Notes: generated from the sequence alone by a model not told the origin. DNA of 50,139 nucleotides from Paludibacter sp. (GCA_029973975.1 JARKQF010000260.1:1-50139); one strand, 5' to 3'; shown: positions 1-8,902, counted from the first letter of the stretch. Numbers and translations are program-made.

Positions 1-275
1 GTTTGAGCTGCTGTTAAATCCCAATTCAGTTTAACCGCATAACGTCCGAAACGCACCGGATCTCCCTTTTCAGCATCCATCAGTTCAACACTTACTTTTT
101 CACCTCTGTTGATGGTGTTTTTAGTCCAACCGCTGACATCACCGTTTTCAAAGTCCATGATTAACAACGCATTCGGATCAACTCCGGGACCGCTTGCCGG
201 TTGCGCGTTGAGGGTTATTACTCCTGAAACACAGAGCAATAACATAAGTAATAAAATCAATCTTTGTGTTTTCAT
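1..275 (-). CDS. Secreted protein with jelly-roll-like N-terminus (partial, C-terminus outside window)
   Basis: Only the first 91 codons lie in the window; the frame is open to base 1. The start at 275 gives MKTQRLILLLMLLLCVSGV, a clear signal peptide ending near LNAQ. The mature start holds a 'LIMDFENGDVSGWTK ... RFGRYAVKLNWDL' pattern. This resembles the first strands of jelly-roll carbohydrate-binding modules; a similar 'DDFE ... FGSAAYRI' pattern is in the C-terminal part of the amidase at 44768. The gene begins 17 bases after the stop of the GHL10 gene at 293, so it is probably the fourth gene of the same minus-strand operon. The catalytic part, if any, is unseen, so no function is assigned. 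A secreted glycan-binding or glycan-cleaving protein is the best guess. Confidence 0.75.
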   Translation of the reverse strand, partial: MKTQRLILLLMLLLCVSGVITLNAQPASGPGVDPNALLIMDFENGDVSGWTKNTINRGEKVSVELMDAEKGDPVRFGRYAVKLNWDLTAAQ

Positions 276-292
276 GTTTGTATTAAATATAT

Positions 293-2005
293 TTATAGGA
301 TAATTTTCTTTATTTCAGATTTCACGCGAACCAAATAAACCCCTCTGGGTAAATCTACAATCAATTTATCCTGAACCATTCCCTGATAAACCACGATTCC
401 ACCTGCTGAATAAATTACTACATTTTCCGGCTGATAAACAGTTAAGTTTAACTTACCACCCTCGGCATAAGCATGAAACGTGCTTTTTACAGATGCAACA
501 TCCGCGGAAATGATATCGTACTCATACACCGGAGTCGACATCGTTTCAAACCTGTTGACATAAGCAACTGCAAAACCATGTGAACTCAGTAAATTATTAT
601 AATTGCTCAAATCGAAGGTGTTGTTTTTCGTCCAGTGTCTGGTGAGCATATAGTCAAAACCAGTTATTGAACCAGGGGTAAATTCACGGGGTACAGCAAA
701 AATAACGAAACTTCCATCAGTCTGAGAAGCACTCCACGAAAGGATATTTCCATTTCGCTGCACATTGGCAACAGGTAAAGCCTGGTTTGTTTTCCAACTG
801 ATAACAGGAGGCAATATTTTGGTTTGAAAGAAATTTGTTTTCAGATATGGGCCATAATTCTCTGCCACAAAATAAGAAGTATTATAAAAAACAGAACCCG
901 GAGAGGTGGTGTTAACAGCCCTGTTTTTATCAATCTGCAAACCTATTTCCGACTGATCCCATCCCCTGTAAAGTGCCTGACTCGAATAAAAATGCCGGCC
1001 GTATTTATTGGCAATACTCTGCCACCAGGGCGCCAACACATTGTAATCCTGACCTGACGATCCGGTCGGATAAGTTGCCCAATAAAGCTGAGGAGAAATA
1101 TAGTCGATCGTACCCTGACTTAACCAGGCCAGGCCATCGCAATAAATAGAATTGTAATTATCGGCACCGGTGATGCCCGTAGGCAATGTAACTCCGTACT
1201 TATTAGCTGCAGTCTTACTTATGCTCCAGATACCACGTGGAGAAATGCCAAAACGAATGCCCGGATTAACCCGCTGAATGGTATCATACACTTCCTTCAC
1301 GGTTTTATTTACATTATCCCGGCGCCAGTCTCCAATAGTCAAACCCTGCGGATTATAATTCTGATAAGTAGCAGCATCCTGTTCGCCGGCAGTGATAGCT
1401 GAAATGTAAAAATAATCATCCCACACGATGCCATCGATATCAGGATAATTAACAATAACTTCTTTGGTCACCTGTGCGATATGCGTACGAACTGCGGGAA
1501 TACCCGGATTCAGGATCTCTTCATTTGTATCAAAGCTCAGCAACCATTCAGGATGTTGCACCTGCATATAATCGCTTGAAGCATGGCTGGTAGATGAATT
1601 GGTGTACCGGTAAGGATTCATCCAACCATGCAGTTCCATGCCACGTTTATGCGCCTCTTCAATAGCAAAAGCCAGCGGATCATAGCCCGGATTTCTTCCA
1701 CGTGTACCAGTCAGATACGACGACCAGGTAGTAAGTTGTGTCGGATAAAGCGCATCGGCCATCGGACGAATCTGCAAAAATACCGCGTTCATATTGGCCG
1801 CCTGCATTTTATCCAGTATACTGATTAATTCGGCTTTTTGTGCATTGATTTGGGTTTGACTTCCCGTTGTGGTGATTTTGGTTTTAGGCCAATCGATGTT
1901 GGATACTGTAGCTACCCAGTTTGCCCGAAATTCACGTTGCGGTTCGGTAGCAGTCGAAAACAGAAATGTAACTAAAAGCGTGAGAAGAAGCATTGATTTT
2001 GACAT
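293..2005 (-). CDS. Secreted GHL10 family (DUF187, DigH/YddW-like) glycosidase with T9SS-like tail
   Basis: The 570-residue product has a signal peptide (about 1-19) followed by a GHL10/DUF187 TIM-barrel catalytic domain. Visible family signatures are REFRANWVATV (24-34), FLQIRPMADALYP (76-88), ELHGWMNPYR (124-133), LNPGIP (165-170) and the acidic DGIVWDDYFY (191-200), which carries the likely catalytic Asp residues. The E. coli relative DigH (YddW) cleaves peptidoglycan glycan strands stripped of stem peptides; assigning that substrate here is by family and by the amidases nearby. The last 40 residues (VVIYSAGGIVVYQG ... GVYLVRVKSEIKKIIL) look like a T9SS C-terminal sorting domain, so surface display or release is expected. 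It sits downstream of the propeller gene at 2128 and shares its fold with the enzyme at 30738. M5 is an equally possible start. Confidence 0.88.
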   Translation of the reverse strand: MSKSMLLLTLLVTFLFSTATEPQREFRANWVATVSNIDWPKTKITTTGSQTQINAQKAELISILDKMQAANMNAVFLQIRPMADALYPTQLTTWSSYLTGTRGRNPGYDPLAFAIEEAHKRGMELHGWMNPYRYTNSSTSHASSDYMQVQHPEWLLSFDTNEEILNPGIPAVRTHIAQVTKEVIVNYPDIDGIVWDDYFYISAITAGEQDAATYQNYNPQGLTIGDWRRDNVNKTVKEVYDTIQRVNPGIRFGISPRGIWSISKTAANKYGVTLPTGITGADNYNSIYCDGLAWLSQGTIDYISPQLYWATYPTGSSGQDYNVLAPWWQSIANKYGRHFYSSQALYRGWDQSEIGLQIDKNRAVNTTSPGSVFYNTSYFVAENYGPYLKTNFFQTKILPPVISWKTNQALPVANVQRNGNILSWSASQTDGSFVIFAVPREFTPGSITGFDYMLTRHWTKNNTFDLSNYNNLLSSHGFAVAYVNRFETMSTPVYEYDIISADVASVKSTFHAYAEGGKLNLTVYQPENVVIYSAGGIVVYQGMVQDKLIVDLPRGVYLVRVKSEIKKIIL

Positions 2006-2035
2006 GAGGGATGTGGAATAAATAGTGTGGAAAGA

Positions 2036-2088
2036 ATGACTGTATGAAATTTATTCTTGTTTCCAATGAATTATTTTCATACAGTCAT
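2036..2088. other. Long intergenic hairpin
   Basis: The arms at 2036-2056 and 2068-2088 (ATGACTGTATGAAA... and its complement) pair over 21 bases with two mismatches around an 11-base loop. It lies in the 122-base gap between the propeller gene (2128) and the GHL10 gene (2005), both on the minus strand. No U-run follows on the minus strand, so it is a poor intrinsic terminator. RNA stabilisation, processing or differential expression within the operon is possible. Confidence 0.6.
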
Positions 2089-2127
2089 ATTAATTAATCA
2101 GAGATATTGTATGATAAAAGACAAATC

Positions 2128-3894
2128 TTACTTCACAAATTTAACAGATTCTCCATTAACCCGAAGAACATAAATACCATTCATCAAATCATGCGAATAG
2201 CTGTCTGAAGATACGGCCTTATCGATTAAAACGCCATTCAGATTATACAACTCAATGGTTGCCTGCCCGTTAAATCTAGCTTCAATTCCATTCGAAGTAC
2301 GAACAATTTGAACATCAACCTTTTTGCCATTCATTCCTGTAGAAGGTATCGGCGTTCCAAATCCGGCAATTTCATCTGTCATGGATGGATAAATTGCCCA
2401 TCTGTTACTTCCGCGATTCTCCCAATTCTCAGGTGAACCCATATCCGTTGTATAATATTTATACCCTGAATTTGAATATATTACGTCATCAATTCCATCA
2501 CCTATGGTAACCGTAAAATCAGTTGTTCCATTTTTTGCTAATGCAGTTGCAGTAGCCCATCCATCCCAACCACCTTTAACATACAAATCAGATGGAATAC
2601 CACCGGTGGTTATATCCGCTGTCAGAACAAATTTAGAAACAGCCTTCCAGTTTGCAACCACATCGCTGGCATTGTAAGAGCGATTGATTCCATCAGCAGG
2701 TTTCACCGGTGTACCATCAGCAGCATTATACTCAGTAGAACCAAGACCAGCAGACTCTTGATAATCCCAGTTTCCTTTTCCGTTCAAGTATTTGTATTCA
2801 ATACCATCCTCACAGGCGAAAGTACCTGTAAATTCATTTGGATTTGCAGTAGTTGTAAGTTCATAAGGATCTGCATTATCCCAACTTTTGAATGTAAAGG
2901 AACCTGCAACATAGACTTTTTCAGTTCCCTGAGGTACGGTAACTGTGAATGTTTTGGCAGGAACTTCCATTTCATAAACAGCTAAACCGTTGTTTGGCGC
3001 CCATATGAATATTGTTGCTTTATTTCCCGAAACAACAGCATGTACAGAAATATGCAAGGTCGTGTTTGCATTTGCACCAATCTGGGTAGTTTCACCAATT
3101 AGTACAGGCGTAGCCGGATTTTGTATATCATATACTTTTACTACCCCATATTGTGTTGAACCTAATGCAACATAAGGTCTGCCTAAAACTTTAAAATATG
3201 CACCACCACCTACTCCAAAGGTTGCACTACCTATACTAGTAGAGGTACTATTAGCTGGCGTTTCTAAATCTAATTCGACTATCTTTGGTATAGCACTTGC
3301 CCCGGTAACAAGCATATGAGTTTCATCAATCCAATTGATATCAGCACCAGTGTAAAAATTTCCTCTTTTCCCACTAATTACAACTGGAGCTGCAGCATTA
3401 ACAAATGCTCCAGATTGAATTTTCCATATCAAGATATTGTCAGCAGTATTAATTGAAGCTCCAGCTAAATACCCTTGAGTTGCAAAGTCACCATAAGCAG
3501 AAACAAAATCAAGTCTACCTGTTCCGGATAAAGCCGTATTTGCATAAGTTTTTGTTTCTCCTACAATTAGGGTTCCCTGAATGTTATTCGTCATACCATA
3601 AGCTCCGGAAGTAACATACAAATTACCAGCACTATTTGCAGTAACACTAAAACCTGTAAAATTAGCATCAGCTATTGCTGTTCCTTCAGAACCATCAACA
3701 GCACTAATAACTTGTACTTTTTTATTCCCTTTATCAATCACATAAAGATTTCCATCATAATAAGTTGCACTTCTTGAGTTAGTTCCTGTATTCCACGTGT
3801 AAGTCGTTTTGGAATACTTTGGAGTCAATGTAACTCCCGCGTATAAACCATTGAAGCAAAATGCCACAAGTAAAAAAGTAATTAATTTTTTCAT
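2128..3894 (-). CDS. Secreted beta-propeller protein with two CBM-like modules and T9SS-like tail
   Basis: The product has 588 residues and a signal peptide MKKLITFLLVAFCFNGLYA. Residues about 25-310 form a propeller-like region (repeated 'GNLYV', 'VQVISAVDG', 'VKVYDIQNP'), resembling the DUF4623-type region of the protein at 33427. Residues about 315-385 (VTVPQGTEKVYVAGSFTFKS ... EYKYLNGKGNWDYQE) and 420-510 (DLYVKGGWDGW ... YKYYT) resemble starch-binding/CBM20-CBM48-type beta-sandwiches. The tail IELYNLNGVLIDKA ... GIYVLRVNGESVKFVK resembles a T9SS sorting domain and is close to that of the neighbour at 4017. No catalytic motif is visible. A surface glycan-binding role is inferred. It lies between hairpin-containing gaps of 122 bases on each side. 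Confidence 0.75.
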   Translation of the reverse strand: MKKLITFLLVAFCFNGLYAGVTLTPKYSKTTYTWNTGTNSRSATYYDGNLYVIDKGNKKVQVISAVDGSEGTAIADANFTGFSVTANSAGNLYVTSGAYGMTNNIQGTLIVGETKTYANTALSGTGRLDFVSAYGDFATQGYLAGASINTADNILIWKIQSGAFVNAAAPVVISGKRGNFYTGADINWIDETHMLVTGASAIPKIVELDLETPANSTSTSIGSATFGVGGGAYFKVLGRPYVALGSTQYGVVKVYDIQNPATPVLIGETTQIGANANTTLHISVHAVVSGNKATIFIWAPNNGLAVYEMEVPAKTFTVTVPQGTEKVYVAGSFTFKSWDNADPYELTTTANPNEFTGTFACEDGIEYKYLNGKGNWDYQESAGLGSTEYNAADGTPVKPADGINRSYNASDVVANWKAVSKFVLTADITTGGIPSDLYVKGGWDGWATATALAKNGTTDFTVTIGDGIDDVIYSNSGYKYYTTDMGSPENWENRGSNRWAIYPSMTDEIAGFGTPIPSTGMNGKKVDVQIVRTSNGIEARFNGQATIELYNLNGVLIDKAVSSDSYSHDLMNGIYVLRVNGESVKFVK

Positions 3895-3942
3895 AACACG
3901 ATAAATTTAAAGATTAATATAACAATGACTTAAGATTGAATT

Positions 3943-3985
3943 TATCGGTGTCCACTTAAAGTAAGTTATTAAGCGGCCACCGATA
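3943..3985. other. Intergenic hairpin
   Basis: Arms 3943-3959 (TATCGGTGTCCACTTAA) and 3969-3985 pair over 17 bases with two mismatched or wobble pairs and a 9-base loop. It lies in the 122-base gap between the genes at 4017 and 3894. No U-run follows on the minus strand, so a processing or stability element is as likely as a terminator. Confidence 0.6.
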
Positions 3986-4016
3986 TAAATAAGTTCAGAC
4001 CCAAATGGAATCAGTA

Positions 4017-5801
4017 TTATCTTACAAATTTATGTGCCTGTCCGTTTACACGAATGATAAACATACCCTTACCCAATTCGCGACTATAAACACCATCCGT
4101 ACGGGTTTTGTCAATCAGGGTACCATTGATTGTGTAGAGTTCGATGTTGGAGGGTTCATCCAGTTCCACTTCAATACCGTAGTAAGTCTGCTTTAAACGG
4201 AATGATTCAATTTTTTCTCCAACTGAACTGATAATAAATGGCAATGTTGATTCATGCGCTCCGGCATAAGTAAATGAGGTATTACGTACCTTTCCGAAAA
4301 TATCGGTTGCCACAGCTGCCAAGGAGGGAACCTTCAGGTTTACGTCCTGAACTGAAGCTCCGGCTATACTTAAATCACCGGCAGCAGCATCAGCAAAGTT
4401 AACACTAACAAATTTAGAATCAGCATCCTTACCGCTTCCCGTCTGATAAGCCCCCAAGGTTTGATAAGATCCATTTATATAAGCATTTGTGTTAGCTGCA
4501 TTAAAATAGAAAATATTGTTATCAGAAACACCTCCATTTGTTCCTCTGATAAAGAAATTAGGAACATCTGTTTCATTACTGATAAAAATATTATTACTTA
4601 TTTCGGGAGTTCCGGCAGCAATATTTATAGCACAATAAGACGGATCAGCAGAGGTTGGACTAACCGGGTTAGAAACCGGCTTATACGTTAAAGATTTCAT
4701 ATAAAATGTGTTGTGTCTGATAAAAGTTGTAGAACCACATCTAATTGCCTGTAAAGTACAGTAATTATTTGTTGCTGCAGAACCATAACTTTTATCTATT
4801 CCCGAAAAGAAATTATTATCAACATACCACGTTCCACCTCCACTTGCAATTACAGCTTTCATTCCATAATCTCCGGTGGAGGAATTATATGTCTTTAATT
4901 CAACAAATTTATTTGAACTTATATTTATGTCACCTGCGAGTCCGGAATTACCCATAATGGCTGAGCTTAAAGTACTGTTATTAGTCTGAACAACATGAAA
5001 TTCGTTTCCACTAATTTCAATTCCATTTACATAATTTAAAAACACACCTCTTGTACGTGCATTGATAACATTATTCTTTATAACAACACCTGAAGCAGCT
5101 ACACCCGGAGCAGCATTGGCAAAAGTTCCAATACCTTGCGATGCACTATTTCTCACACATGTAATATGATTGTTTTCAATAAGCACATCAGATGGCATCT
5201 TGTTAGTACCGTATGCTGTATTACACCTCAAATAGACACCATAATTACTTGAACCAGACGAAGCACCTTCATGATAAATAATGGTATTTTTAATCTGAAT
5301 ATTAGAGCAATCATTAATAAGCAGAATCGGGCCATTTCCTCCATGATGGGTGGCAGAAGTTGCAATTTTTAATCTTCTTGTATTTCCCCCTTCAGCAAAA
5401 CCATCAATAACAATGTTTTTTGCCTGCGCAAGATCAGCCCATGCAATGCTGTTTTTTATCCCAATACACAATGCTCCTGAAGGACCAGCATTATCGGTTG
5501 CCTGACTAAATGTAATTGTTCTGTCAACATCAGAATCAGGGCGAATTGAAATTGTATAATTTGAAGAATTAATTAACCCGACATTAGTAGACTGGTTTAT
5601 ATCACCATTGATATACAACGTAATATCACCTGCAATACCATTGGTATTGATGGCCTCAAAAGCATCAGTAAGAGAAGTATAAAATACACTTGAATTTCCA
5701 GGATCATTTGGCACATAATAATTTCCGGCAGGAAGAGGCGTTTGGGCAAAAGCAACATTCAACCCCAAAATTAAAACTGATAACAATGTAATTTTTTTCA
5801 T
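4017..5801 (-). CDS. Secreted right-handed beta-helix protein with T9SS-like tail
   Basis: The 594-residue product has a signal peptide MKKITLLSVLILGLNVAFA. Residues about 100-450 contain many Asn-rich turns typical of right-handed parallel beta-helices (IQIKNTIIYHEG, VLIENNHITCV, VVIKNNVINA, IEISGNEFHVV, INISSNKFVEL, WYVDNNFFSGI, PEISNNIFISN). Such helices occur in pectate-lyase-like enzymes, glycan-binding proteins and adhesins. I see no assured lyase or hydrolase active site. The last 45 residues (IELYTINGTLIDKTRT ... GMFIIRVNGQAHKFVR) match the tail of the neighbour at 2128 and look like a T9SS signal. It is the first gene of the minus-strand block A and lies behind a good promoter candidate. 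Function unknown; surface polysaccharide binding or cleavage is a guess. Confidence 0.75.
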   Translation of the reverse strand: MKKITLLSVLILGLNVAFAQTPLPAGNYYVPNDPGNSSVFYTSLTDAFEAINTNGIAGDITLYINGDINQSTNVGLINSSNYTISIRPDSDVDRTITFSQATDNAGPSGALCIGIKNSIAWADLAQAKNIVIDGFAEGGNTRRLKIATSATHHGGNGPILLINDCSNIQIKNTIIYHEGASSGSSNYGVYLRCNTAYGTNKMPSDVLIENNHITCVRNSASQGIGTFANAAPGVAASGVVIKNNVINARTRGVFLNYVNGIEISGNEFHVVQTNNSTLSSAIMGNSGLAGDINISSNKFVELKTYNSSTGDYGMKAVIASGGGTWYVDNNFFSGIDKSYGSAATNNYCTLQAIRCGSTTFIRHNTFYMKSLTYKPVSNPVSPTSADPSYCAINIAAGTPEISNNIFISNETDVPNFFIRGTNGGVSDNNIFYFNAANTNAYINGSYQTLGAYQTGSGKDADSKFVSVNFADAAAGDLSIAGASVQDVNLKVPSLAAVATDIFGKVRNTSFTYAGAHESTLPFIISSVGEKIESFRLKQTYYGIEVELDEPSNIELYTINGTLIDKTRTDGVYSRELGKGMFIIRVNGQAHKFVR

Positions 5802-5887
5802 AACATAACTTGTTTAAAAGTTTAATAATTAGATAATTTAAGATACAATTCGGAAAGATTGAGTAAAGCCTTCCATATAACTGCTGT

Positions 5888-5917
5888 CAAAAATATCGAA
5901 TTATATTCAACATACAA
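5888..5917 (-). promoter_or_regulatory. Candidate Bacteroidetes promoter for block A
   Basis: On the minus strand TTG (5917-5915), a 19-base spacer, then TATTTTTG (5895-5888) match the -33 TTTG / -7 TAnnTTTG arrangement of Bacteroidetes housekeeping promoters. Transcription would start near 5881, leaving about 80 bases of leader before the start codon at 5801. Confidence 0.5.
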
Positions 5918-6154
5918 CCTATGAAAAAACAGACATTTTTTACAAGTTTGATGCTTTTTTCCCATAATACTAAGGGATACAACACTTTAACAAAAACATT
6001 TTGTTAATTTTTGAACACATATTTTTTGTTATTTTATATTTTATATTTTTTATTTAACTTTAAAGTATAGTCACACAACAGACCTCAAATTCATAAACTA
6101 AAGACAGATAGACAAATAAAAAATCATTCTATTTTTTTTTAAACGTAAAATTTA

Positions 6155-6187
6155 TTGTTATTTCATAAAATATATTGCTTACATTTG
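6155..6187 (+). promoter_or_regulatory. Candidate Bacteroidetes promoter for block B
   Basis: TACATTTG (6180-6187) fits the -7 TAnnTTTG motif; TTG at 6155-6157 could be the -33 element, with a slightly long 22-base spacer. The predicted transcription start is near 6194, 50 bases before the GTG start of the SGNH gene. Confidence 0.4.
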
Positions 6188-6243
6188 CATTGAAAATTTA
6201 AATTAATCACATTTTATCTCATTATACAAACAACCAACACACC

Positions 6244-6912
6244 GTGAAAACAATCATAATGACACTAAGCTGGATTTGCCTGACAGCATTTGCACAGGAA
6301 ATTAAAACTGAGAAAACTTACGAAACGGAAACTTACAAAAACAGAATAAAAACATTCCGCGAAGAAGGATTAGAAAAACACGGCATTATATTTCTTGGCA
6401 ACAGCCTCACGCAGGGTGGCGACTGGGACACCTGGTTTCCGGCACACAAACCCGCAAACCGTGGAATTTCAGGAGATAACACGGAAGGTGTATTAGCCAG
6501 ACTGGATGAAATAACCAACGCAAAACCAGTCAAACTTTTTCTGATGATTGGCATCAACGACATTTCACAGAATTACAATAATGATTATCTTTGCAAAAAT
6601 TTTGAAAAAATTATCCGGAAAATATTAACCGAATCGCCCAAAACCAGCATTTACATCCAGAGCATTCTGCCTGTAAACAATGATTTCGGACGTTACAAAA
6701 AACTGATTAACAAGGAAAAACAAATCGAGAACCTGAACATCAGACTAAAAAAGCTTTGTAAAAAAGAAAATATCAGATATGTAAATCTTTATCCTCTGTT
6801 TTTACAAAACAAACGCAAACTGAACCCTGCCTACACGACCGATGGATTACATCTCAACGAAAAAGGATATCAGGTATGGATCGGCGGAATCAGGAGCTTG
6901 ATAGAGGAATAA
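6244..6912 (+). CDS. Secreted SGNH/GDSL-family hydrolase (esterase)
   Basis: The 222-residue product starts at a GTG and has a short signal peptide (KTIIMTLSWICLTAFA). All SGNH blocks are visible: GNSLTQ (52-57, nucleophile Ser54), NRGISGD (72-78, oxyanion Gly), GIND (103-106, Asn105) and DGLH (200-203, Asp200/His203). The size fits the PAF-acetylhydrolase/sialate-O-acetylesterase-like branch. These enzymes hydrolyse carboxyl esters such as O-acetyl groups on sugars. With peptidoglycan enzymes all around, removal of O-acetyl groups from MurNAc is an attractive but unproven role. It is the first gene of block B and ends 29 bases before the kinase start. ATG at 6259 is an alternative start but would shorten the signal peptide. 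Confidence 0.85.
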   Translation: MKTIIMTLSWICLTAFAQEIKTEKTYETETYKNRIKTFREEGLEKHGIIFLGNSLTQGGDWDTWFPAHKPANRGISGDNTEGVLARLDEITNAKPVKLFLMIGINDISQNYNNDYLCKNFEKIIRKILTESPKTSIYIQSILPVNNDFGRYKKLINKEKQIENLNIRLKKLCKKENIRYVNLYPLFLQNKRKLNPAYTTDGLHLNEKGYQVWIGGIRSLIEE

Positions 6913-6941
6913 AGACATACAACAGCATAAAAGACAAAACA

Positions 6942-7784
6942 ATGAGACTAATAGCAGAAAGCGGATCAACCAAAGCCGAATGGTGCCTGCTCGAAGGAAA
7001 CCACGTAGTTGAACACGCATTTACGGAAGGTATTAATCCTTTTTTTCAAACAAGAAGGGAAATCAGCCGTTGTGTCAGACTACAACTGCCTGAAAAATTC
7101 TTTACCCGGAAACTGGATGAAATTTTCTTCTATGGCGCCGGCTGCACTTCGGAGGAAAAGAAAAACATCGTTAAAGCATCACTGACTTCTCAGTTCAGAG
7201 TAAAAACAAAGGTTTACAGCGATTTGCTGGCAGCCGGGAGATCTCTTTTCGGCAAAGAAAAAGGTATTGCCTGCATATTGGGAACAGGCTCAAATACCGG
7301 CTTGTACGACGGAAATGAAATTATCCAAAATGTAAAATCATTGGGATATGTGCTGGGCGACGAAGGCAGTAGCTCGGTGCTGGGAAAAATGTTTCTGAGT
7401 GATTTGCTTAAAAATCTGGCGCCAACCGACCTGACTAATAAGTTTTATGACTTGTACCACCTTACATCCGACGATGTACTGGACATGATCTACAACCAAC
7501 CATTCCCAAACAGAACGCTGTCGAAGTTTTCCGGCTTCCTGCTTGATTTCAAAAACGAAGAATACGTTTACGATCTGATCTCCAAAAATTTCAGAAGATT
7601 TTTCAGAAGAAACATCCTGCAATACGACTATCAGAAATACCCTATCGGTTTTATCGGCACAGTAGCCGACAACTATCAGGATATCTTACTGGATGTTGCC
7701 AAAGAATTTGATGTAAAAATCGCCAAAATTACCGAATCGCCCATGAAAGGCCTGGTAGATTATTACTATCCGAAACTCCTGTAA
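6942..7784 (+). CDS. BadF/BadG-family amino-sugar kinase (GlcNAc or MurNAc kinase type), copy 1
   Basis: The 280-residue protein belongs to the ASKHA fold BadF/BadG/NAGK family. Visible motifs are phosphate-1 ESGSTKAEW (6-14), the likely base Asp94 in YSD, phosphate-2 ILGTGSN (112-118), GDEGS (139-143) and the adenosine-loop segment GFIGTVADN near the C-terminus. Eukaryotic NAGK and Clostridium MurK, which phosphorylate GlcNAc and MurNAc/GlcNAc, are in this family; the exact sugar cannot be read from sequence. The frame is open upstream from 6876, but that would overlap the SGNH gene; ATG 6942 starts right before the phosphate-1 motif, as in the paralogue at 12836. The paralogue has DGGST where this one has ESGST. 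It is followed by a strong terminator. Confidence 0.87.
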   Translation: MRLIAESGSTKAEWCLLEGNHVVEHAFTEGINPFFQTRREISRCVRLQLPEKFFTRKLDEIFFYGAGCTSEEKKNIVKASLTSQFRVKTKVYSDLLAAGRSLFGKEKGIACILGTGSNTGLYDGNEIIQNVKSLGYVLGDEGSSSVLGKMFLSDLLKNLAPTDLTNKFYDLYHLTSDDVLDMIYNQPFPNRTLSKFSGFLLDFKNEEYVYDLISKNFRRFFRRNILQYDYQKYPIGFIGTVADNYQDILLDVAKEFDVKIAKITESPMKGLVDYYYPKLL

Positions 7785-7809
7785 CCGAATACACATGCAG
7801 CTTATTGAG

Positions 7810-7835
7810 CCCCGGACATCCATCCGGGGTTTTTT
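7810..7835 (+). terminator. Intrinsic terminator after the kinase gene
   Basis: CCCCGGA (7810-7816), a 6-base loop, TCCGGGG (7823-7829) and six T residues. It begins 25 bases after the kinase stop. A long upstream frame of the next gene would run through this hairpin, which argues against that start. Confidence 0.88.
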
Positions 7836-7878
7836 ATTTTATGTTTTATATACATTTATTAATTTATTTTATGCGTTG

Positions 7879-7914
7879 TTTGCATTAATAAATAATTTTA
7901 TATGTCTATTTTTG
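7879..7914 (+). promoter_or_regulatory. Weak promoter candidate for the TolB-like/amidase pair
   Basis: TATTTTTG (7907-7914) matches the -7 motif, with TTTG at 7879-7882 upstream. The 24-base spacer is longer than usual. A new promoter is expected here because a terminator lies just upstream. Confidence 0.3.
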
Positions 7915-7974
7915 GGTTCTGAATTTATCATTTTCTACAATCAACTTTATCTTTATTCTAACACAAATCATGGT

Positions 7975-8898
7975 ATGAACAAAATCATTTTTTCTTTATT
8001 AATGTTGGTTGCATTCTGCAATCTGACTTATTCCCAGGGAATTAAAGTCACAAGCAACCAGGCAATTCCGTTGCCTCCTTCTGAAACTGGTTATAGCCCT
8101 GTGCTGAGTCCGACAGGTGATTACATCCTGATTACAGCTAATGATCTGAAAGGCCTGAGAAAATACGACCTGGCTACCGGAAAACTAAGTACCCTTACTA
8201 CCGACAAAGGCGCCGGATTCAATGTACAGATTTCTGATGACGGGAAATTAGTTGCCTACAGAAGTCAGCAATACAAGAACAAGTTACGTTACATCAGTCT
8301 GAAAGCATTGGACGTTTCCACCGGCAAACAAAATGAAGTGGTAAAAGAAAGCCGGAATCTGGAACAATTTATGATTAAGGACGGTACGGTTATCGCGGTA
8401 GATAACGGCACCCTCAAAACAAAAAGAATTTCCGGGAAAGCACTCAAATCGATACCTGCAATCAGCAGTATAAGCAAAGGAAAGTTATATCTGACCCGGA
8501 ATAAGCAAACATCTCTCGTTTCAAAAGCCGGTGATAATTACAATTATCTGTGGACATCCATCTCTCCTGACGGGAAAAAACTGCTTTATTATGTTATAGA
8601 GAAAGGAAAATCCTACGTAAGTAATTTAGACGGTTCGAATCCAATTTCGCTGGGTGTTCTGCGCGCACCTAAATGGATGGGAAACAACTGGGTCATCGGC
8701 ATGGAAGATTATGACAACGGAACCGTTATTACTTCCTCAAGAATCATTGCTGTAGCGGCAAACGGAACCAATCGCACGGCACTGACCGACAACACTGTAA
8801 TTGCCACTAACCCATCAGGCACATCTGATGCGACCAAAATTGTGTACAACACTGCCGACGGAAAAATTCACCTTATGAACATTGAAATCACAAAGTAA
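7975..8898 (+). CDS. Secreted TolB-like/WD40-type beta-propeller protein, copy 1
   Basis: The 307-residue product starts with signal peptide MNKIIFSLLMLVAFCNLTYS. Repeats of the TolB/PD40 type follow: YSPVLSPTGDYILITAND, NVQISDDGKLVAYRS, WTSISPDGKKLLYYV and a final 'TNPSGTSDATKIVYNTADGKIHLMNI'. There is no lipobox and no catalytic motif. The start at 7975 was chosen because the longer frame (from 7795) crosses the terminator and would put about 60 hydrophobic residues before the signal peptide. The amidase begins 4 bases after its stop, so translation is probably coupled. A homologous gene at 43755 also lies directly upstream of an amidase, implying a partner or regulatory role for these propellers toward the amidases. 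Function otherwise unknown. Confidence 0.8.
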   Translation: MNKIIFSLLMLVAFCNLTYSQGIKVTSNQAIPLPPSETGYSPVLSPTGDYILITANDLKGLRKYDLATGKLSTLTTDKGAGFNVQISDDGKLVAYRSQQYKNKLRYISLKALDVSTGKQNEVVKESRNLEQFMIKDGTVIAVDNGTLKTKRISGKALKSIPAISSISKGKLYLTRNKQTSLVSKAGDNYNYLWTSISPDGKKLLYYVIEKGKSYVSNLDGSNPISLGVLRAPKWMGNNWVIGMEDYDNGTVITSSRIIAVAANGTNRTALTDNTVIATNPSGTSDATKIVYNTADGKIHLMNIEITK

Positions 8899-8902
8899 AA
8901 CC

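Larger units (their letters stand above)
5802..6243. other. Divergent intergenic region, AT-rich, no gene seen
   Basis: This 442-base stretch separates the minus-strand block A from the plus-strand block B. It is very AT-rich with T- and A-tracts around 6000-6060 and 6130-6140. I find no convincing short reading frame or RNA gene. It holds a promoter candidate on each strand (listed separately). Confidence 0.7.

Noticed and set aside
7795-7974. N-terminal extension of the TolB-like gene
   Set aside because: The extension runs through the kinase terminator and places a long AT-rich, hydrophobic stretch before the true signal peptide.
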